Assembly: GCA_964520785.1 (NCBI GenBank)
Contig: CAZFQG010000029.1
Location: forward strand, 1-41,940
From: CAZFQG01 sp964520785
Lineage (GTDB): Bacteria; Planctomycetota; Planctomycetia; Pirellulales; Thermoguttaceae
Length of the DNA stretch: 41,940 nucleotides
Direction of reading: 5' to 3'
The notes beneath the pieces are model-generated. The model saw only the letters and a program-made list of their open reading frames with translations. It was not told the DNA's origin and made no database searches. The translations under genes were made by a program, and so were the position numbers. Of this stretch, positions 8,981 to 17,823 are shown in pieces (position 1 is the first letter of the stretch; each line of letters begins with the position of its first letter).

Positions 8981-9052
8981 GGCATCGATTCCTCGTTAAA
9001 CGTGTGTTCTGGTATGGCGGTCCGTTGGATCGGTCTTGGGGGCGCGGCGGAG

Positions 9053-9706
9053 TCACGCCGCGGTCGGCATGCTTCCTTCGGTCAGGGTTTCGGAATCGTC
9101 GGCGCCGCTCTTTGGATATTCGGTTTCCGCGGTGTTCGACGATTCCTCGTCCGTCGGCGGCGACGTCCCGTCCAGCGGGTCATCACTCCGCGAATTCGGA
9201 GCTTCTTCCCCCGTTTCCGGCTGCGCCGATTCACCGTAATGCGCCAGATAGCCGGGCGTCGGCAAGGAGGTACCCTCGGGATAGATATTGGAGACATTCC
9301 TCAGATCGACCGAGTGGATATCCCCGGCGGCGTCTTGGACTTGCAGAAGGGCCCGGCCTTCCTCGATCGCCACGCTGACGACGTTTCCGCACAGGCGATA
9401 TCCGGCGTCGGTCATTCCGTCGACGACCTTGTCGACCACGTTTCCGGCGGTAGCCAGAGTCTGGCCCATCATGACGGCCTCGAGCGTGGTCGTGAGTTTG
9501 TCCGTCGACGCGATTTCGCGAATCTGCCCGATCTGGTTGAGCAGTTCGGCGTTCGAAACCGGTTCCATCGGGTCCTGGTTGGTCAACTCGGTAATGAGGA
9601 GCTTGATGAAATCCTCGAAGCCGAGCTTGCCGTAGGCGTCCGAGGCTCCTTGAGTCTGATGGTCGGTTTTCGCCGCGGCCGCGGCGGTACCGTTGGTGAT
9701 TTCCAT
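9053..9706 (-). CDS. flgD: Flagellar hook capping protein FlgD
   Basis: A 217-residue hook-cap protein. The family hallmark is at about residues 30-57: LGFEDFIKLLITELTNQDPM matches the consensus FLKLLVTQLQNQDP, followed by SNAELLNQIGQIREI. The middle contains a short beta-rich region (YRLCGNVVSVAIEEGRALLQV) and the C-terminal 60 residues are acidic and low in complexity, so the usual Ig-like domain of larger FlgD proteins is shortened. FlgD caps the growing hook and promotes FlgE polymerisation, then leaves. It lies between fliK (14 bases upstream) and flgE, as is standard for these operons. Confidence 0.92.
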   Translation of the reverse strand: MEITNGTAAAAAKTDHQTQGASDAYGKLGFEDFIKLLITELTNQDPMEPVSNAELLNQIGQIREIASTDKLTTTLEAVMMGQTLATAGNVVDKVVDGMTDAGYRLCGNVVSVAIEEGRALLQVQDAAGDIHSVDLRNVSNIYPEGTSLPTPGYLAHYGESAQPETGEEAPNSRSDDPLDGTSPPTDEESSNTAETEYPKSGADDSETLTEGSMPTAA

Positions 9707-9720
9707 GATCCGGTTCCCTA

Positions 9721-11316
9721 TTACGCGTACAAGTTGATTCTTCCGTCCGCGGTCACTTCTGCGATTCGAGAGGTCCGCGGCTGGTTCTCCGTTTCCCCGG
9801 CCGGTTGTCGCGGTTCGTCTCGGGGCGCCGAATCCCGGTTCCGCTGCCGACTCGTCCAGTCTTCCGGCGTCGGCCCCGAACCATCGGAGCCGGCGTTGTA
9901 TTCGACGTCGAAGCGGTTGATTCTGATATCCTGTTGTTCAAGCCGGTTCCGGAGGATGGACAGATTATCGAGCAGGAGATTCCTCGCGTCCTGCGTGTCG
10001 GTCTCCAGACGCGCCGTGATCTCTCCCCGTTCCACCTTGATCTCCAGTCGCAGGGTTCCCATCTCCGGCGGCGTCAGTTGGATGCGGATCGGTTCTCCGC
10101 GACGCCCCACCGCCTCGAAGGCCCCGGCGACGCGTCGGATGAAGCGCGACGCGTCGGTGGAATCCGGTTCGGCCGTGGTGGAAGCCGAACCGGAGGCCGT
10201 TTCGGGAGCAACCTGCGCGCGGGCCGCCTGGGGAGCCGTCTCATTCGACGCCACCGCGGTCGCAACCACCGAAACGCCCCTCTGCCCAGAGGTATCCGCC
10301 GCTTCGTTCCCATCACCGGTCGAGATCGCGTTCGCCACCAATTCGGAGGCGGCGTCGGAAGCGACGGAAGCGTCGAACGCGGCCGGCCGGCTCGAGCCGG
10401 CCGTTGCTTCCCCGCGCGGGTCCCTCTCCCGCCGGCCGCTTCCGGAGTCGAGAAAGCCATCCGCCTCCCGACGCGCCCCTCGCGAGACGTCCGCCGGCGG
10501 GCCGGTCCCGGCTCCCTCTGCGGATGCGCGGTCAATAACCATCGGATCATCCTTGCCCTTCTCCGGTTCGGAATCCGCCGGCTTTCCCTCGGCGCCGGGC
10601 GCGACGGCCGCGGCAAGCGGGATGGGCACGCCGGGCGAGACGATGCCTTCCGCCTGGGCGACGGAGTCGCCAGCGGTTCGCGAATCCGCCCCGGTCGTGT
10701 CGATCGTGGTATTCTCCAAATCAAAGGACGTTTCGGTTTCGTGGCTCGGCGTCTCCGCGCCGTCCGGGGGAAGCGTCGTCCGGTCGTTCTCATCCCGGGT
10801 CGGCCCGGACGGCGTCAACGTGCCGCCGCCTCGCGAAGCATCTACCGGCTCGGCCGACGGATTCGCGGCCTGCACGGCACCGGCGTCGAAAGGAGCATCC
10901 CCCAAGGTCGATTCGATTCCCAGGATCGGCGCCGCCGCGGAGACGACCGTTTCGCTCGCGCACACCGCGGCCGCCGTCTCCTCCGCGGCCGATTCCGTCG
11001 GGTCTTCCTCGTCCGTAGAGCGTGAATTCGTGGAATCGGCCGGCTCGGCACATTTTTTTTCGTCCCCTTGCGGCGAGAGTGAACCCCTATCCGGCGTGGG
11101 GGAATGCTCCGGTTCGCCGGCGTTCGACCGCGGTTCGGCGGCGTCCCGCGGAGCCGATTCACTTTCGGCGAAAGACCCCGGTTTCCGTTCCGCGCGGCGA
11201 AGATGGTCTCCGAATCGTGAGTCCCCCCCCGTCGCCAAGACGTGCGTATCGCCCGAGCCGGCACGGGTATCACTAGTGACGCGGTGCGTTAAGGGGTCCA
11301 ACGGAATACGGGTCAT
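9721..11316 (-). CDS. fliK: Flagellar hook-length control protein FliK
   Basis: The ATG at 11316 is preceded by GAAGGA, a good ribosome-binding site; a TTG five codons upstream is less likely. The 531-residue protein has a long, disordered-looking region rich in Ala, Ser, Thr, Pro, Asp and Glu (about 1-400). A conserved C-terminal domain follows (about 405-495: EPIRIQLTPPEMGTLRLEIK, then NLLLDNLSILRNRLEQQ), typical of Flg_hook/FliK_C. FliK is exported, measures hook length and switches the export gate to filament substrates. The low-complexity central region fits its role as a ruler. It is located between the MotE-like gene and flgD. A very long open frame antisense to it is a composition effect. 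Confidence 0.9.
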   Translation of the reverse strand: MTRIPLDPLTHRVTSDTRAGSGDTHVLATGGDSRFGDHLRRAERKPGSFAESESAPRDAAEPRSNAGEPEHSPTPDRGSLSPQGDEKKCAEPADSTNSRSTDEEDPTESAAEETAAAVCASETVVSAAAPILGIESTLGDAPFDAGAVQAANPSAEPVDASRGGGTLTPSGPTRDENDRTTLPPDGAETPSHETETSFDLENTTIDTTGADSRTAGDSVAQAEGIVSPGVPIPLAAAVAPGAEGKPADSEPEKGKDDPMVIDRASAEGAGTGPPADVSRGARREADGFLDSGSGRRERDPRGEATAGSSRPAAFDASVASDAASELVANAISTGDGNEAADTSGQRGVSVVATAVASNETAPQAARAQVAPETASGSASTTAEPDSTDASRFIRRVAGAFEAVGRRGEPIRIQLTPPEMGTLRLEIKVERGEITARLETDTQDARNLLLDNLSILRNRLEQQDIRINRFDVEYNAGSDGSGPTPEDWTSRQRNRDSAPRDEPRQPAGETENQPRTSRIAEVTADGRINLYA

Positions 11317-11356
11317 GATAGTCCTTCGCAAATACGGGCTGTTTTCCGCGTGATCG

Positions 11357-12022
11357 CTACAGTTGCCGCTTGGTTGCCTCGGCGAGGGGACCCTCCGGGG
11401 CCCCTTCGCGGAGACTTTCGAGGATTTCTTGAATCGCTTGTCGTTCCTCGGGTGTCTGGAACTCGCCGACGATCCGCGCTCGCTTCGCGTTATCCATATC
11501 CGCGAGGAGCAAAACGATTGGGCGCATTTCCTTGTTCTTGTACATTCCCATCAAGACGTCTTTGGCCTGGCCGGCGTCTATCTTCGTGAGCGTCTCCCGG
11601 ACGTTTTCCATGCCTTCGGCAACGGCCTCTTCCTGTATGTCCGCCAGTTGCCTCTCGAACGCTTCACGTGCCTGCCTTTCCTGCTGAACGCGTTTTTCCA
11701 GGGCTTCTTCCCTGGCGCGGAGCTGCTCCAAGGCGTTGTTCAGCGCGTCTTCGCGGAGTTGCAGGCTCCGCGATTGGGCGGTCCGTTCCTTGAGAATCTG
11801 CTCGAAGGACACCTGCTCGGTGGAATCGGTCTTTCGCGTAACGACCTCCGTGGGAGCTTCCGCCGTTTCGATCCCCTGCGCAACCGCGACCATCCGCGCG
11901 AGCCGGGCCGCGTCGAGACCGCCGAAGAGCGCCAAGTAGACGAATATCCCCATCTGCGCCAGCAGGGTCGCCAGGCAGAAGTAGAGGATGAACGTCCATA
12001 GGGTGGGCAGTAGTCGTTTCAT
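11357..12022 (-). CDS. MotE/MgtE_N-like coiled-coil membrane protein of the flagellar operon
   Basis: A 221-residue protein with one N-terminal membrane helix (about 8-33), a long coiled coil (about 75-150: FEQILKERTAQSRSLQLRED, EQLRAREEALEKRVQQ) and a C-terminal helical domain. The C-terminal part, KDVLMGMYKNKEMRPIVLLLADMDNAKRARI, resembles the MgtE N-terminal domain fold. This architecture is that of MotE, which in other flagellated bacteria chaperones or stabilises a motor protein, and its position between fliJ and fliK is where such genes are found. The assignment is by architecture and context. It could instead be an export-apparatus accessory protein. Confidence 0.7.
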   Translation of the reverse strand: MKRLLPTLWTFILYFCLATLLAQMGIFVYLALFGGLDAARLARMVAVAQGIETAEAPTEVVTRKTDSTEQVSFEQILKERTAQSRSLQLREDALNNALEQLRAREEALEKRVQQERQAREAFERQLADIQEEAVAEGMENVRETLTKIDAGQAKDVLMGMYKNKEMRPIVLLLADMDNAKRARIVGEFQTPEERQAIQEILESLREGAPEGPLAEATKRQL

Positions 12023-12069
12023 GTTTGCATCGGCTTCTGAATGGCCGCGTCCCGATCCGGTCTCGACGG

Positions 12070-12519
12070 CTACACCGCCGCGCAGGCCTTCTTGCGTCCG
12101 GCGATCTCGTCGATCTCCTTGTTCTCTCGGAGTCGCTCGTCGTGGACGAATCTTTCATACTCTCTGGCTTTGAGTTTCTCCAAAACGCGGACCTGCCGGT
12201 CGGCCTCGACCAAAGCCGCGCGGCGTTTTTCGATTTCCTCCGCCACCATCCGTCGTTGTTCGTCGACGTGACCGATCTCCACTCGCAGCGCCACCTCGCA
12301 CCGCTGGCTGATCAATAACCGCTCGACGTGGACCTCGCCGACCCCCGAGGCTGCCCGGTACTCCGCCTTGAGGGCAACCAGTCGCTGGTTTACCGCGTCC
12401 CGGCGGTCCGCCAAAATCGCGTCCGCCTGAAACGCCTTGGCGAGTTCTTCTCGCCGCTGATCGCGGAGTTGCTCGCGGAGCCGCAAGAGCGTTTGAAGTC
12501 GAAAGTCGAATCGGGGCAT
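12070..12519 (-). CDS. fliJ: Flagellar export protein FliJ
   Basis: A 149-residue, almost entirely helical protein beginning MPRFDFRLQTLLRLREQLRD, the usual FliJ opening, followed by two long, highly charged heptad-rich stretches. FliJ forms an antiparallel coiled coil that inserts into the FliI hexamer like the gamma subunit of F-type ATPases and couples ATP hydrolysis to the export gate. Its place directly after fliI supports the call, since sequence conservation in this family is low. A gap of 111 bases separates it from fliI and one of 47 bases from the MotE-like gene. Confidence 0.88.
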   Translation of the reverse strand: MPRFDFRLQTLLRLREQLRDQRREELAKAFQADAILADRRDAVNQRLVALKAEYRAASGVGEVHVERLLISQRCEVALRVEIGHVDEQRRMVAEEIEKRRAALVEADRQVRVLEKLKAREYERFVHDERLRENKEIDEIAGRKKACAAV

Positions 12520-12630
12520 ATGGGTTTCTTTTCTCGGTTGTGCGCGGTACGGAACGATTCGTGTCGCGTGTCATCCTCGTCTTCTTAAGGGGCGTGGCGC
12601 GAACCTCGGCTCGGCCGAGAACCGCGCAGC

Positions 12631-13971
12631 CTACGGTTCCTGGCGTCTCGACGCGTTCTGTCGCATGGCCTCGGCCGCGGCGTGCAGTTTCGAAAGACCC
12701 TCCGACGCCTGTTCGAGCGTAGACGGCTCGTCGACGCGCTGGCAAAGATAGGCCTTCAAGACGTCCCGCATCTCCATCGCCGCGTCCACGCGCGGATTTC
12801 CGCCGCGCCGGTACGCGCCGATCGATATCAGGTCCTCGTGCTCCCGGTACGCCGAGAGGAGGTCCCGGACCGTGTACGCCGCGTCCTGCTGTTCCCGCCG
12901 GGTAACATTCGGCATCAACCGGCTGAGGCTTCCCAAGACGTCGACCGCCGGGTAGTGGCCCTTCGCCGCCAGATCGCGCGAAAGCCAGATATGGCCGTCG
13001 AGCAATCCGCGGACGGCGTCGGCGATCGGCTCGTTCGGATCGTCCCCCTCGACGAGAACCGTGTAAAACGCGGTGATGCTCCCTTTCGGCGCTCGGCCGG
13101 CACGCTCGACCAGGCGGGGAAGCATCGCGAATACCGAGGGAGGATAGCCTCGCGTCGTGGGGGGTTCCCCCGCCGCCAGGCCGATCTCCCGTTGGGCCAG
13201 GGCGAATCGCGTAACGGAGTCCATCATCAACAGGACGTTCTTGCCCTGGTCGCGGAAATACTCCGCGACTGCCGTCGCCGTCTGCGCGGCCTGAACCCTC
13301 AGCACGGCCGGTTCGTTGCTTGTCGCCACGACGACGACGCTCCGCTGGCGTCCCTCCGGACCAAGGTCGCGTTCGATGAATTCGTTCAGTTCTCGGCCCC
13401 GTTCGCCGACCAGCCCGACAACGATCACGTCCGCGCTGGTGTACCGCGCCATCATCCCGAGCAGGACGCTCTTCCCCACGCCGGAACCGGCGAAAATACC
13501 CATCCGCTGGCCGTGTCCGCACGTGAGTAGACCGTCAATTGCGCGGATTCCGCTCGCCATCGCCTCTTGGATGGGGGGGCGGTCGCATGCGTGGGGGGGC
13601 GATTGGAGGAACGGCGCCCGCTGAGTCAGTACCGGCTTGGGGAGCCCGTCGACGAAGTTTCCGGCGGCGTCGATAACCCGGCCCAGTAACGCCTCTCCCA
13701 CGCGGAGAAACGGCGCGCTGCGGCGAAGGACGACTTTGTTCCCGTGTCGGACTCCGGTGAGGTCGGCGTGAGGATATAGGAGGGTGAGCGAGTCTCGAAA
13801 TCCGATCACCTCGGCCGTCAGCGGCCCGCCGGAGTCCCGTTGGATTTCCGCCAGCGACCCAACCGGGGCGGGGAACCCGGCGACCGCCGCGGTCATTCCA
13901 ACCGTGCGGACGATCGTCCCGCGGATCGCGGAAGGCATGATGCGCTGGAGGTGTTCTTTCAGGGAATCCAT
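12631..13971 (-). CDS. fliI: Flagellum-specific ATPase FliI
   Basis: The ATG at 13971 (MDSLKEHLQRIMP) gives a 446-residue protein of normal family length; an in-frame extension to 14211 overlaps fliH and is not family-like. Walker A is AGSGVGKS at residues 161-168, Walker B is VLLMMDS, and the TRFALAQREIGLAAGEPPTT block typical of type III secretion ATPases follows. The N-terminal beta-barrel domain covers about 1-100. FliI hydrolyses ATP to help unfold and release export substrates at the base of the flagellum, in complex with FliH and FliJ. It starts 49 bases after the fliH stop. Confidence 0.96.
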   Translation of the reverse strand: MDSLKEHLQRIMPSAIRGTIVRTVGMTAAVAGFPAPVGSLAEIQRDSGGPLTAEVIGFRDSLTLLYPHADLTGVRHGNKVVLRRSAPFLRVGEALLGRVIDAAGNFVDGLPKPVLTQRAPFLQSPPHACDRPPIQEAMASGIRAIDGLLTCGHGQRMGIFAGSGVGKSVLLGMMARYTSADVIVVGLVGERGRELNEFIERDLGPEGRQRSVVVVATSNEPAVLRVQAAQTATAVAEYFRDQGKNVLLMMDSVTRFALAQREIGLAAGEPPTTRGYPPSVFAMLPRLVERAGRAPKGSITAFYTVLVEGDDPNEPIADAVRGLLDGHIWLSRDLAAKGHYPAVDVLGSLSRLMPNVTRREQQDAAYTVRDLLSAYREHEDLISIGAYRRGGNPRVDAAMEMRDVLKAYLCQRVDEPSTLEQASEGLSKLHAAAEAMRQNASRRQEP

Positions 13972-14020
13972 CGTTCGCGTGTTCGGTTGTCTTCTGTCCG
14001 GAGCCGGTCGTTTGGCTCGT

Positions 14021-14668
14021 TTATCCCACGAGTTCTTCTCGAATCCGCTCCAGTTGCGACTGGACTTGCTGGTCGATGCCGCCGAATTCCGTGTCGACGC
14101 GGCACCCGCCGGGGGCGATCGCCGCGTCGACGACGAGTTCCACCTCCTGGTTTTGGCGGCGGAATTCGTCGAGGACCATCTCGGCCTTCGGTTTGAGTGT
14201 TTGGTAATCATTCGGATTCATCCGGACGACGACGCGTCCCTTTCCGGCGGCCAGGTCGAGCGCCGAGCGGACGAAGTCCAACGGCAGTTCCGGCCGGTTT
14301 TCCAGTTCGCGCTGAATAATCCGCTCGGCAATCGCCGTGGCCAAGCCGACGGCGGCGTTCTCCCAATGCAAAATCCATGCCCGTTTCGCCTTTTCGATCT
14401 CCTCGATCGTTTTTTTGAGGGCCGGAGTCAGCGTGGACAGGGCAACTTCCAACTGCTGCTCGATTAGTCTTTCGGCATCTCGCAGACCCTCTTCCTTCGC
14501 CTTGACGCGGATCTGCACGGCTTCCTTCTGCGCCGCGGCGACGATCTCCCGGGCCTGGCCGCGGATTTCTTCCAGATAGACCTTCGCCTGGTCCGCCATA
14601 TCCGTCAGATCGTACGCGATTCCGCCGGCCGAGCCGTCATTCCGTCCGACCTTGATTACCGTTGACAT
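14021..14668 (-). CDS. fliH: Flagellar assembly protein FliH
   Basis: A 215-residue protein with the FliH/SctL layout: a helical, charged N-terminal half (about 25-105, with AREIVAAAQKEAVQIRVKAK) and a C-terminal domain of mixed alpha/beta type (about 110-213, with VVVRMNPNDYQTLKP and VVDAAIAPGGCRVDTEFGGID). The GGC-x-V/I-x-T-x-x-G-x-I-D segment is the strongest family signature, shared with the V/F-type ATPase peripheral stalk subunit E. FliH binds FliI as a dimer, links the ATPase to the C-ring and restrains its activity. It lies between fliG (39 bases upstream) and fliI. Confidence 0.92.
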   Translation of the reverse strand: MSTVIKVGRNDGSAGGIAYDLTDMADQAKVYLEEIRGQAREIVAAAQKEAVQIRVKAKEEGLRDAERLIEQQLEVALSTLTPALKKTIEEIEKAKRAWILHWENAAVGLATAIAERIIQRELENRPELPLDFVRSALDLAAGKGRVVVRMNPNDYQTLKPKAEMVLDEFRRQNQEVELVVDAAIAPGGCRVDTEFGGIDQQVQSQLERIREELVG

Positions 14669-14707
14669 GTTCCCTCGGGATGGAAAAACGATACCTATTC
14701 AATCATA

Positions 14708-15724
14708 CTACGCGGCCGCTCGGAACAGACCCCGTTCCCCGGCCGCGTCGGTGAGATCCCCGGGGCGGACGCCGGGAAGCCGGATTCTTCCGGCGAGGGC
14801 GAGCCGCCACGCGGTCTCGCAGAACCGCCGCCGGCTCTCTTCCACATCATGGAGGCTCAATGGTCCGAGGTTCGCCAACTGGTACCGAAGGGCTTCCGCG
14901 TCCGCCGTCCGCAACTCTCGAAGCACGCGTTCGACGAAGTACGGTTCGGCGCCGACCAGACCGAAGAGGAGGACTTCCTCGTCCAATTCCTCGACGATCG
15001 CGGCGAGGGTATCACCGTCCAGATGGGTGATTTGCTCGAACTGGATATGCCGCGGCAAGACGGAATCGGCCAAGGTCCGGTCATGCGCCGCGAGGTTCCC
15101 CAGCAGCGCTCCTGAAACCCGTTCGCTCGCCTCTTCGATGATCTCCTTGACGCGGTCGACTCCCGCCTTGGAGGCGCTCCCGGTCTCCTCGGCCACCGAC
15201 GCCATCCGCAAGAGGATTCCGCGTTCGAGCTCCGCGAGTATATCGGGATCGGTCGGACCCAAGTCCGCCAGACGCCGGAGGACGTCCGCCTGGAGCTTCG
15301 GCGCGAAACCGACCAGGACCTTGCCGGCCAGCCGCTTCGGCAGGTGTGATAGGACGACCGCGATGATCTGCGGGCGTTCGTCGGCAAGGAGTCGAGCCGT
15401 CCGCTCGGGATTCAAGTCCAAAAGGAACGCGAAGGCGGGGTCGTCCCGGCGCGGGGGCGGCGCCGGAGCCGGTTTCGTTTCCCGAGCGCCCGTCGGCCTC
15501 TCGCGTCGCCGGGCACCTTCGAGGAATTCGCGCAAAACGGCCGATTCCTCCTCGGGATCACGTTCGCCGACAAACTGCATCATCTCGCGGACTTCGTCGG
15601 CTTCTTCGGTCGACAGCCTGGCCAGAAGCAACTCCGCGGCTTCGCCATCGAGCGCGCGGATGAAGACCGCCGCCTTTCGGGCACCGGGAATATCAAGGGG
15701 AGCAAACGTGCGGTTTCTTATCAT
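14708..15724 (-). CDS. fliG: Flagellar motor switch protein FliG
   Basis: A 338-residue FliG. The middle domain carries the usual E-H-P-Q region in the variant form ERPQIIAVVLSHL (about 116-128), and the C-terminal domain aligns without gaps to the E. coli torque-generating region (FGLVGAEP...RYQLANLGPLSL, 254-291). All five charged positions known from E. coli (Lys264, Arg281, Asp288, Asp289, Arg297) are replaced, by Val257, Ala274, Tyr281, Gln282 and Ser290. A Pro/Arg-rich linker occupies about 70-95. FliG sits on the cytoplasmic face of the MS ring, couples to the stator and forms the top of the switch complex. It lies between fliF and fliH. FliM and FliN are not encoded in this window. 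Confidence 0.95.
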   Translation of the reverse strand: MIRNRTFAPLDIPGARKAAVFIRALDGEAAELLLARLSTEEADEVREMMQFVGERDPEEESAVLREFLEGARRRERPTGARETKPAPAPPPRRDDPAFAFLLDLNPERTARLLADERPQIIAVVLSHLPKRLAGKVLVGFAPKLQADVLRRLADLGPTDPDILAELERGILLRMASVAEETGSASKAGVDRVKEIIEEASERVSGALLGNLAAHDRTLADSVLPRHIQFEQITHLDGDTLAAIVEELDEEVLLFGLVGAEPYFVERVLRELRTADAEALRYQLANLGPLSLHDVEESRRRFCETAWRLALAGRIRLPGVRPGDLTDAAGERGLFRAAA

Positions 15725-15781
15725 CGGGATTCACGCCGAGGCGGGTAGAATGTGTTCGGTCGCCGTGCCGCGGACCGCGGC

Positions 15782-17425
15782 CTATGCCGTATTCGATATC
15801 CAGGTCCTCAAGATGGTGGCGGCGGTGTCCGGGTCTTGCTTGATCATATCGGCGAGTTCATCTCGAACCGAGCGGCTCTCGCCGAAACCACCGAAACGGA
15901 CGGTACTCGAACCGGAATCGTCATCGTTGCCGTGCCCTTCAATATCCTGCTTGGCGACCGCTTCCGCCGGCGCGGCCAACGGCACCGACTTCACGAACGA
16001 CCGCAGCATGAACAGACTGACGATGACCAGTCCGACGACGGCCAGCGTCCGCCAGGAATTCGCGAACCACCGCGCGGCCCCGGTGGTCAGGCTGGTCTCG
16101 GGGAGGGCCTCCGACGCCGCAACGAAGAAGGAATGGACGCTGACGAGGTCTTCCGGCTTCGTCCCCTCTATCCGCGGAACCAAATTGCCGGCCGTCTCCT
16201 TGATCCGCGTCGACAGGTCGCGGAGGATCATGTCCAGCGCCGCGTCGTCGGGCTCCGCCGGAGTTTCCCCTTCGGGGGTCGGATTGCGCTTCCGCCATTC
16301 CTGGACCAGGTAGTCGGTCGGCACGCTGATCGCCACGCTGGCCCGTTTGGGCGTCATTCCGGCGATTTCGCTCTCGACTTCCGTGCCGGAGACGAGGCTC
16401 ACGTTCTCCGACTGGTTCCTCTTTTCGTCTTCCTGCGACGCGACGCCGCCGACACCGGTCAGGGCCGTCGCCTGGTTCGGGGGCTGTTGCGCCTGTATGC
16501 CAGGAGCGCCGCGTTGCGGTCTGGTGGTCCGCGAGAGAGACTCGGTGGTTTCCGTCGACGCGACGGTCACCGTTTTCGGTTCCAGTTTCCGGGTCACCTC
16601 GCGGGATTTGGAGGTTTTGTCCAACTCCACGCTGGTCTGCACGCGAACGCCGGGAATCCAGGAAAGGGCGTCGAGGATTTTGTCGCGGAGTTTTCCTTCG
16701 TAGGCCTGCGTTAAGACGAAGAATTCGTTGTCGACCAGTTCGGGAGCCCCCTCCGATCCCCCGCGGTAGCTGCGGCCGTTCGTATCGGTGACGACCACCT
16801 GGTCGGGCTCCATGCCGGGGATCGCGCCGGCGACCGTATTGCGGATGGCGCGGACCTGTTCGGGCGCGAGGGTGGCGCTTCCAAGCGGTTTCACGTTGGC
16901 GACCGCGGTGAGGAGCGTTTTGGGGCGAAGCCCCCCCTCGGTGCGGGAATTGTAGATGACGCTGGCGTCTTCGATGCCCGCCATCGCGCGGATCCACAGG
17001 CTGAGCGTCTCTTGAGTGGCGATGCGGAGTTGGGCCTCGCGGTCCTGGGCCGTATCGAGGTAGCTGCCGTTCTTCAAGACGTTCTTGAGCGGATCGTTCC
17101 AGTTGGTGGGAAGCGCGTTGCCGTCCAGCAGTGCGCCCATGTATCTGGCCCTCTGCGAACTCGGGACGCGAATCTGCGTACCGACGATCTCGTAATCGTT
17201 CAAGCCGGCCTTACCCCAGGCGGCCTCCATCGCCTGGATTTCGCTGCCGGAGAAACGCTGCCCGGCAAGGAGGAATTCGTCGGCCGCGGAACCCGCGTAG
17301 GTGAAGAGATAGCCGAGGCTCACGACGAGAACCGCCAACAACAGCGCGGCCGTCATCCGCGCCGCCGGCGTCATCGAGCGGAAGAGGTCGGCGAGCTGCG
17401 CAAGAGTGGTCGTTAGGAAGTCCAT
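15782..17425 (-). CDS. fliF: Flagellar MS-ring protein FliF
   Basis: A 547-residue FliF. The first membrane helix is at about 21-43 (ARMTAALLLAVLVVSLGYLF), followed by the ring-building YscJ/FliF domain (about 45-220, with IEDASVIYNSR and VRAIRNTVAGAIPGMEPDQV) and the FliF_C periplasmic region. A low-complexity loop at about 300-340 precedes the second membrane helix at about 455-475 (RTLAVVGLVIVSLFMLRSFV). The C-terminal tail ends DPDTAATILRTWISN, the FliG-binding segment. FliF forms the MS ring in the cytoplasmic membrane, the base for the export apparatus and C-ring. It lies 12 bases after the fliE stop. Confidence 0.96.
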   Translation of the reverse strand: MDFLTTTLAQLADLFRSMTPAARMTAALLLAVLVVSLGYLFTYAGSAADEFLLAGQRFSGSEIQAMEAAWGKAGLNDYEIVGTQIRVPSSQRARYMGALLDGNALPTNWNDPLKNVLKNGSYLDTAQDREAQLRIATQETLSLWIRAMAGIEDASVIYNSRTEGGLRPKTLLTAVANVKPLGSATLAPEQVRAIRNTVAGAIPGMEPDQVVVTDTNGRSYRGGSEGAPELVDNEFFVLTQAYEGKLRDKILDALSWIPGVRVQTSVELDKTSKSREVTRKLEPKTVTVASTETTESLSRTTRPQRGAPGIQAQQPPNQATALTGVGGVASQEDEKRNQSENVSLVSGTEVESEIAGMTPKRASVAISVPTDYLVQEWRKRNPTPEGETPAEPDDAALDMILRDLSTRIKETAGNLVPRIEGTKPEDLVSVHSFFVAASEALPETSLTTGAARWFANSWRTLAVVGLVIVSLFMLRSFVKSVPLAAPAEAVAKQDIEGHGNDDDSGSSTVRFGGFGESRSVRDELADMIKQDPDTAATILRTWISNTA

Positions 17426-17437
17426 GAATCGCTACGC

Positions 17438-17740
17438 TTAAACGCGGATGTTTTCGATATTGGTGTAGGCGTCGACCAGCTTGTTCCGGATTTGCATCAT
17501 CATCCGGAACGCAAGGTCCGCCTTTTGTACCGCGGTGAGGACCTCGGCCGGGGCGATATCCTCGCCGGTGGCCAGCGCCTGGACCGCCCGATCCGCGTCC
17601 CCCTGCATCGAATTCACTTCCTGGATCGAGCTGAGCAGGAAGTTCTTGAACTCTGCGCCCCCCGTCGGAGTCTCGAACCCCTTCAGCACGCTTCCCGCCA
17701 GCGGCGAGGCGGACGCCATATTTGGATTGATCGAATTCAT
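17438..17740 (-). CDS. fliE: Flagellar hook-basal body protein FliE
   Basis: A 100-residue protein of normal FliE length. The conserved C-terminal half is visible: LTAVQKADLAFRMMMQIRNKLVDAYTNIENIRV contains the family's KAxxAFxxMxxIRNKLVxAYxExxxM pattern, and the middle has FLLSSIQEVNSMQGDADRAV. FliE forms the junction between the MS ring/export gate and the proximal rod. Gene order flgB-flgC-fliE-fliF is the classic early basal-body block. It begins 83 bases after the flgC stop. Confidence 0.95.
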   Translation of the reverse strand: MNSINPNMASASPLAGSVLKGFETPTGGAEFKNFLLSSIQEVNSMQGDADRAVQALATGEDIAPAEVLTAVQKADLAFRMMMQIRNKLVDAYTNIENIRV

Positions 17741-17823
17741 GTTCTCGTTCCGCTGTTACATGTGTTGAGAATAATTTCCAGGCAGCCGGCAAGAGAGGGA
17801 AAGCCTTGTGCCTCAACTTCCAC

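Noticed and set aside
7973..11353. Open frame of 1126 codons on the plus strand
   Set aside because: It is antisense to flgE, flgD and fliK, all of which have clear family motifs, and its translation is Arg/Gly/Ala/Ser-rich without any fold signature. It is a codon-bias effect of GC-rich DNA.
12155..13522. 455-codon minus-strand frame overlapping fliI and fliJ
   Set aside because: It is an out-of-frame shadow of fliI, rich in Arg and Gly, and the real frame carries the Walker motifs.
15782..16714. Plus-strand frames of 320 and 553 codons across fliF and fliG
   Set aside because: They are antisense to fliF and fliG, have biased composition and no recognisable domain.
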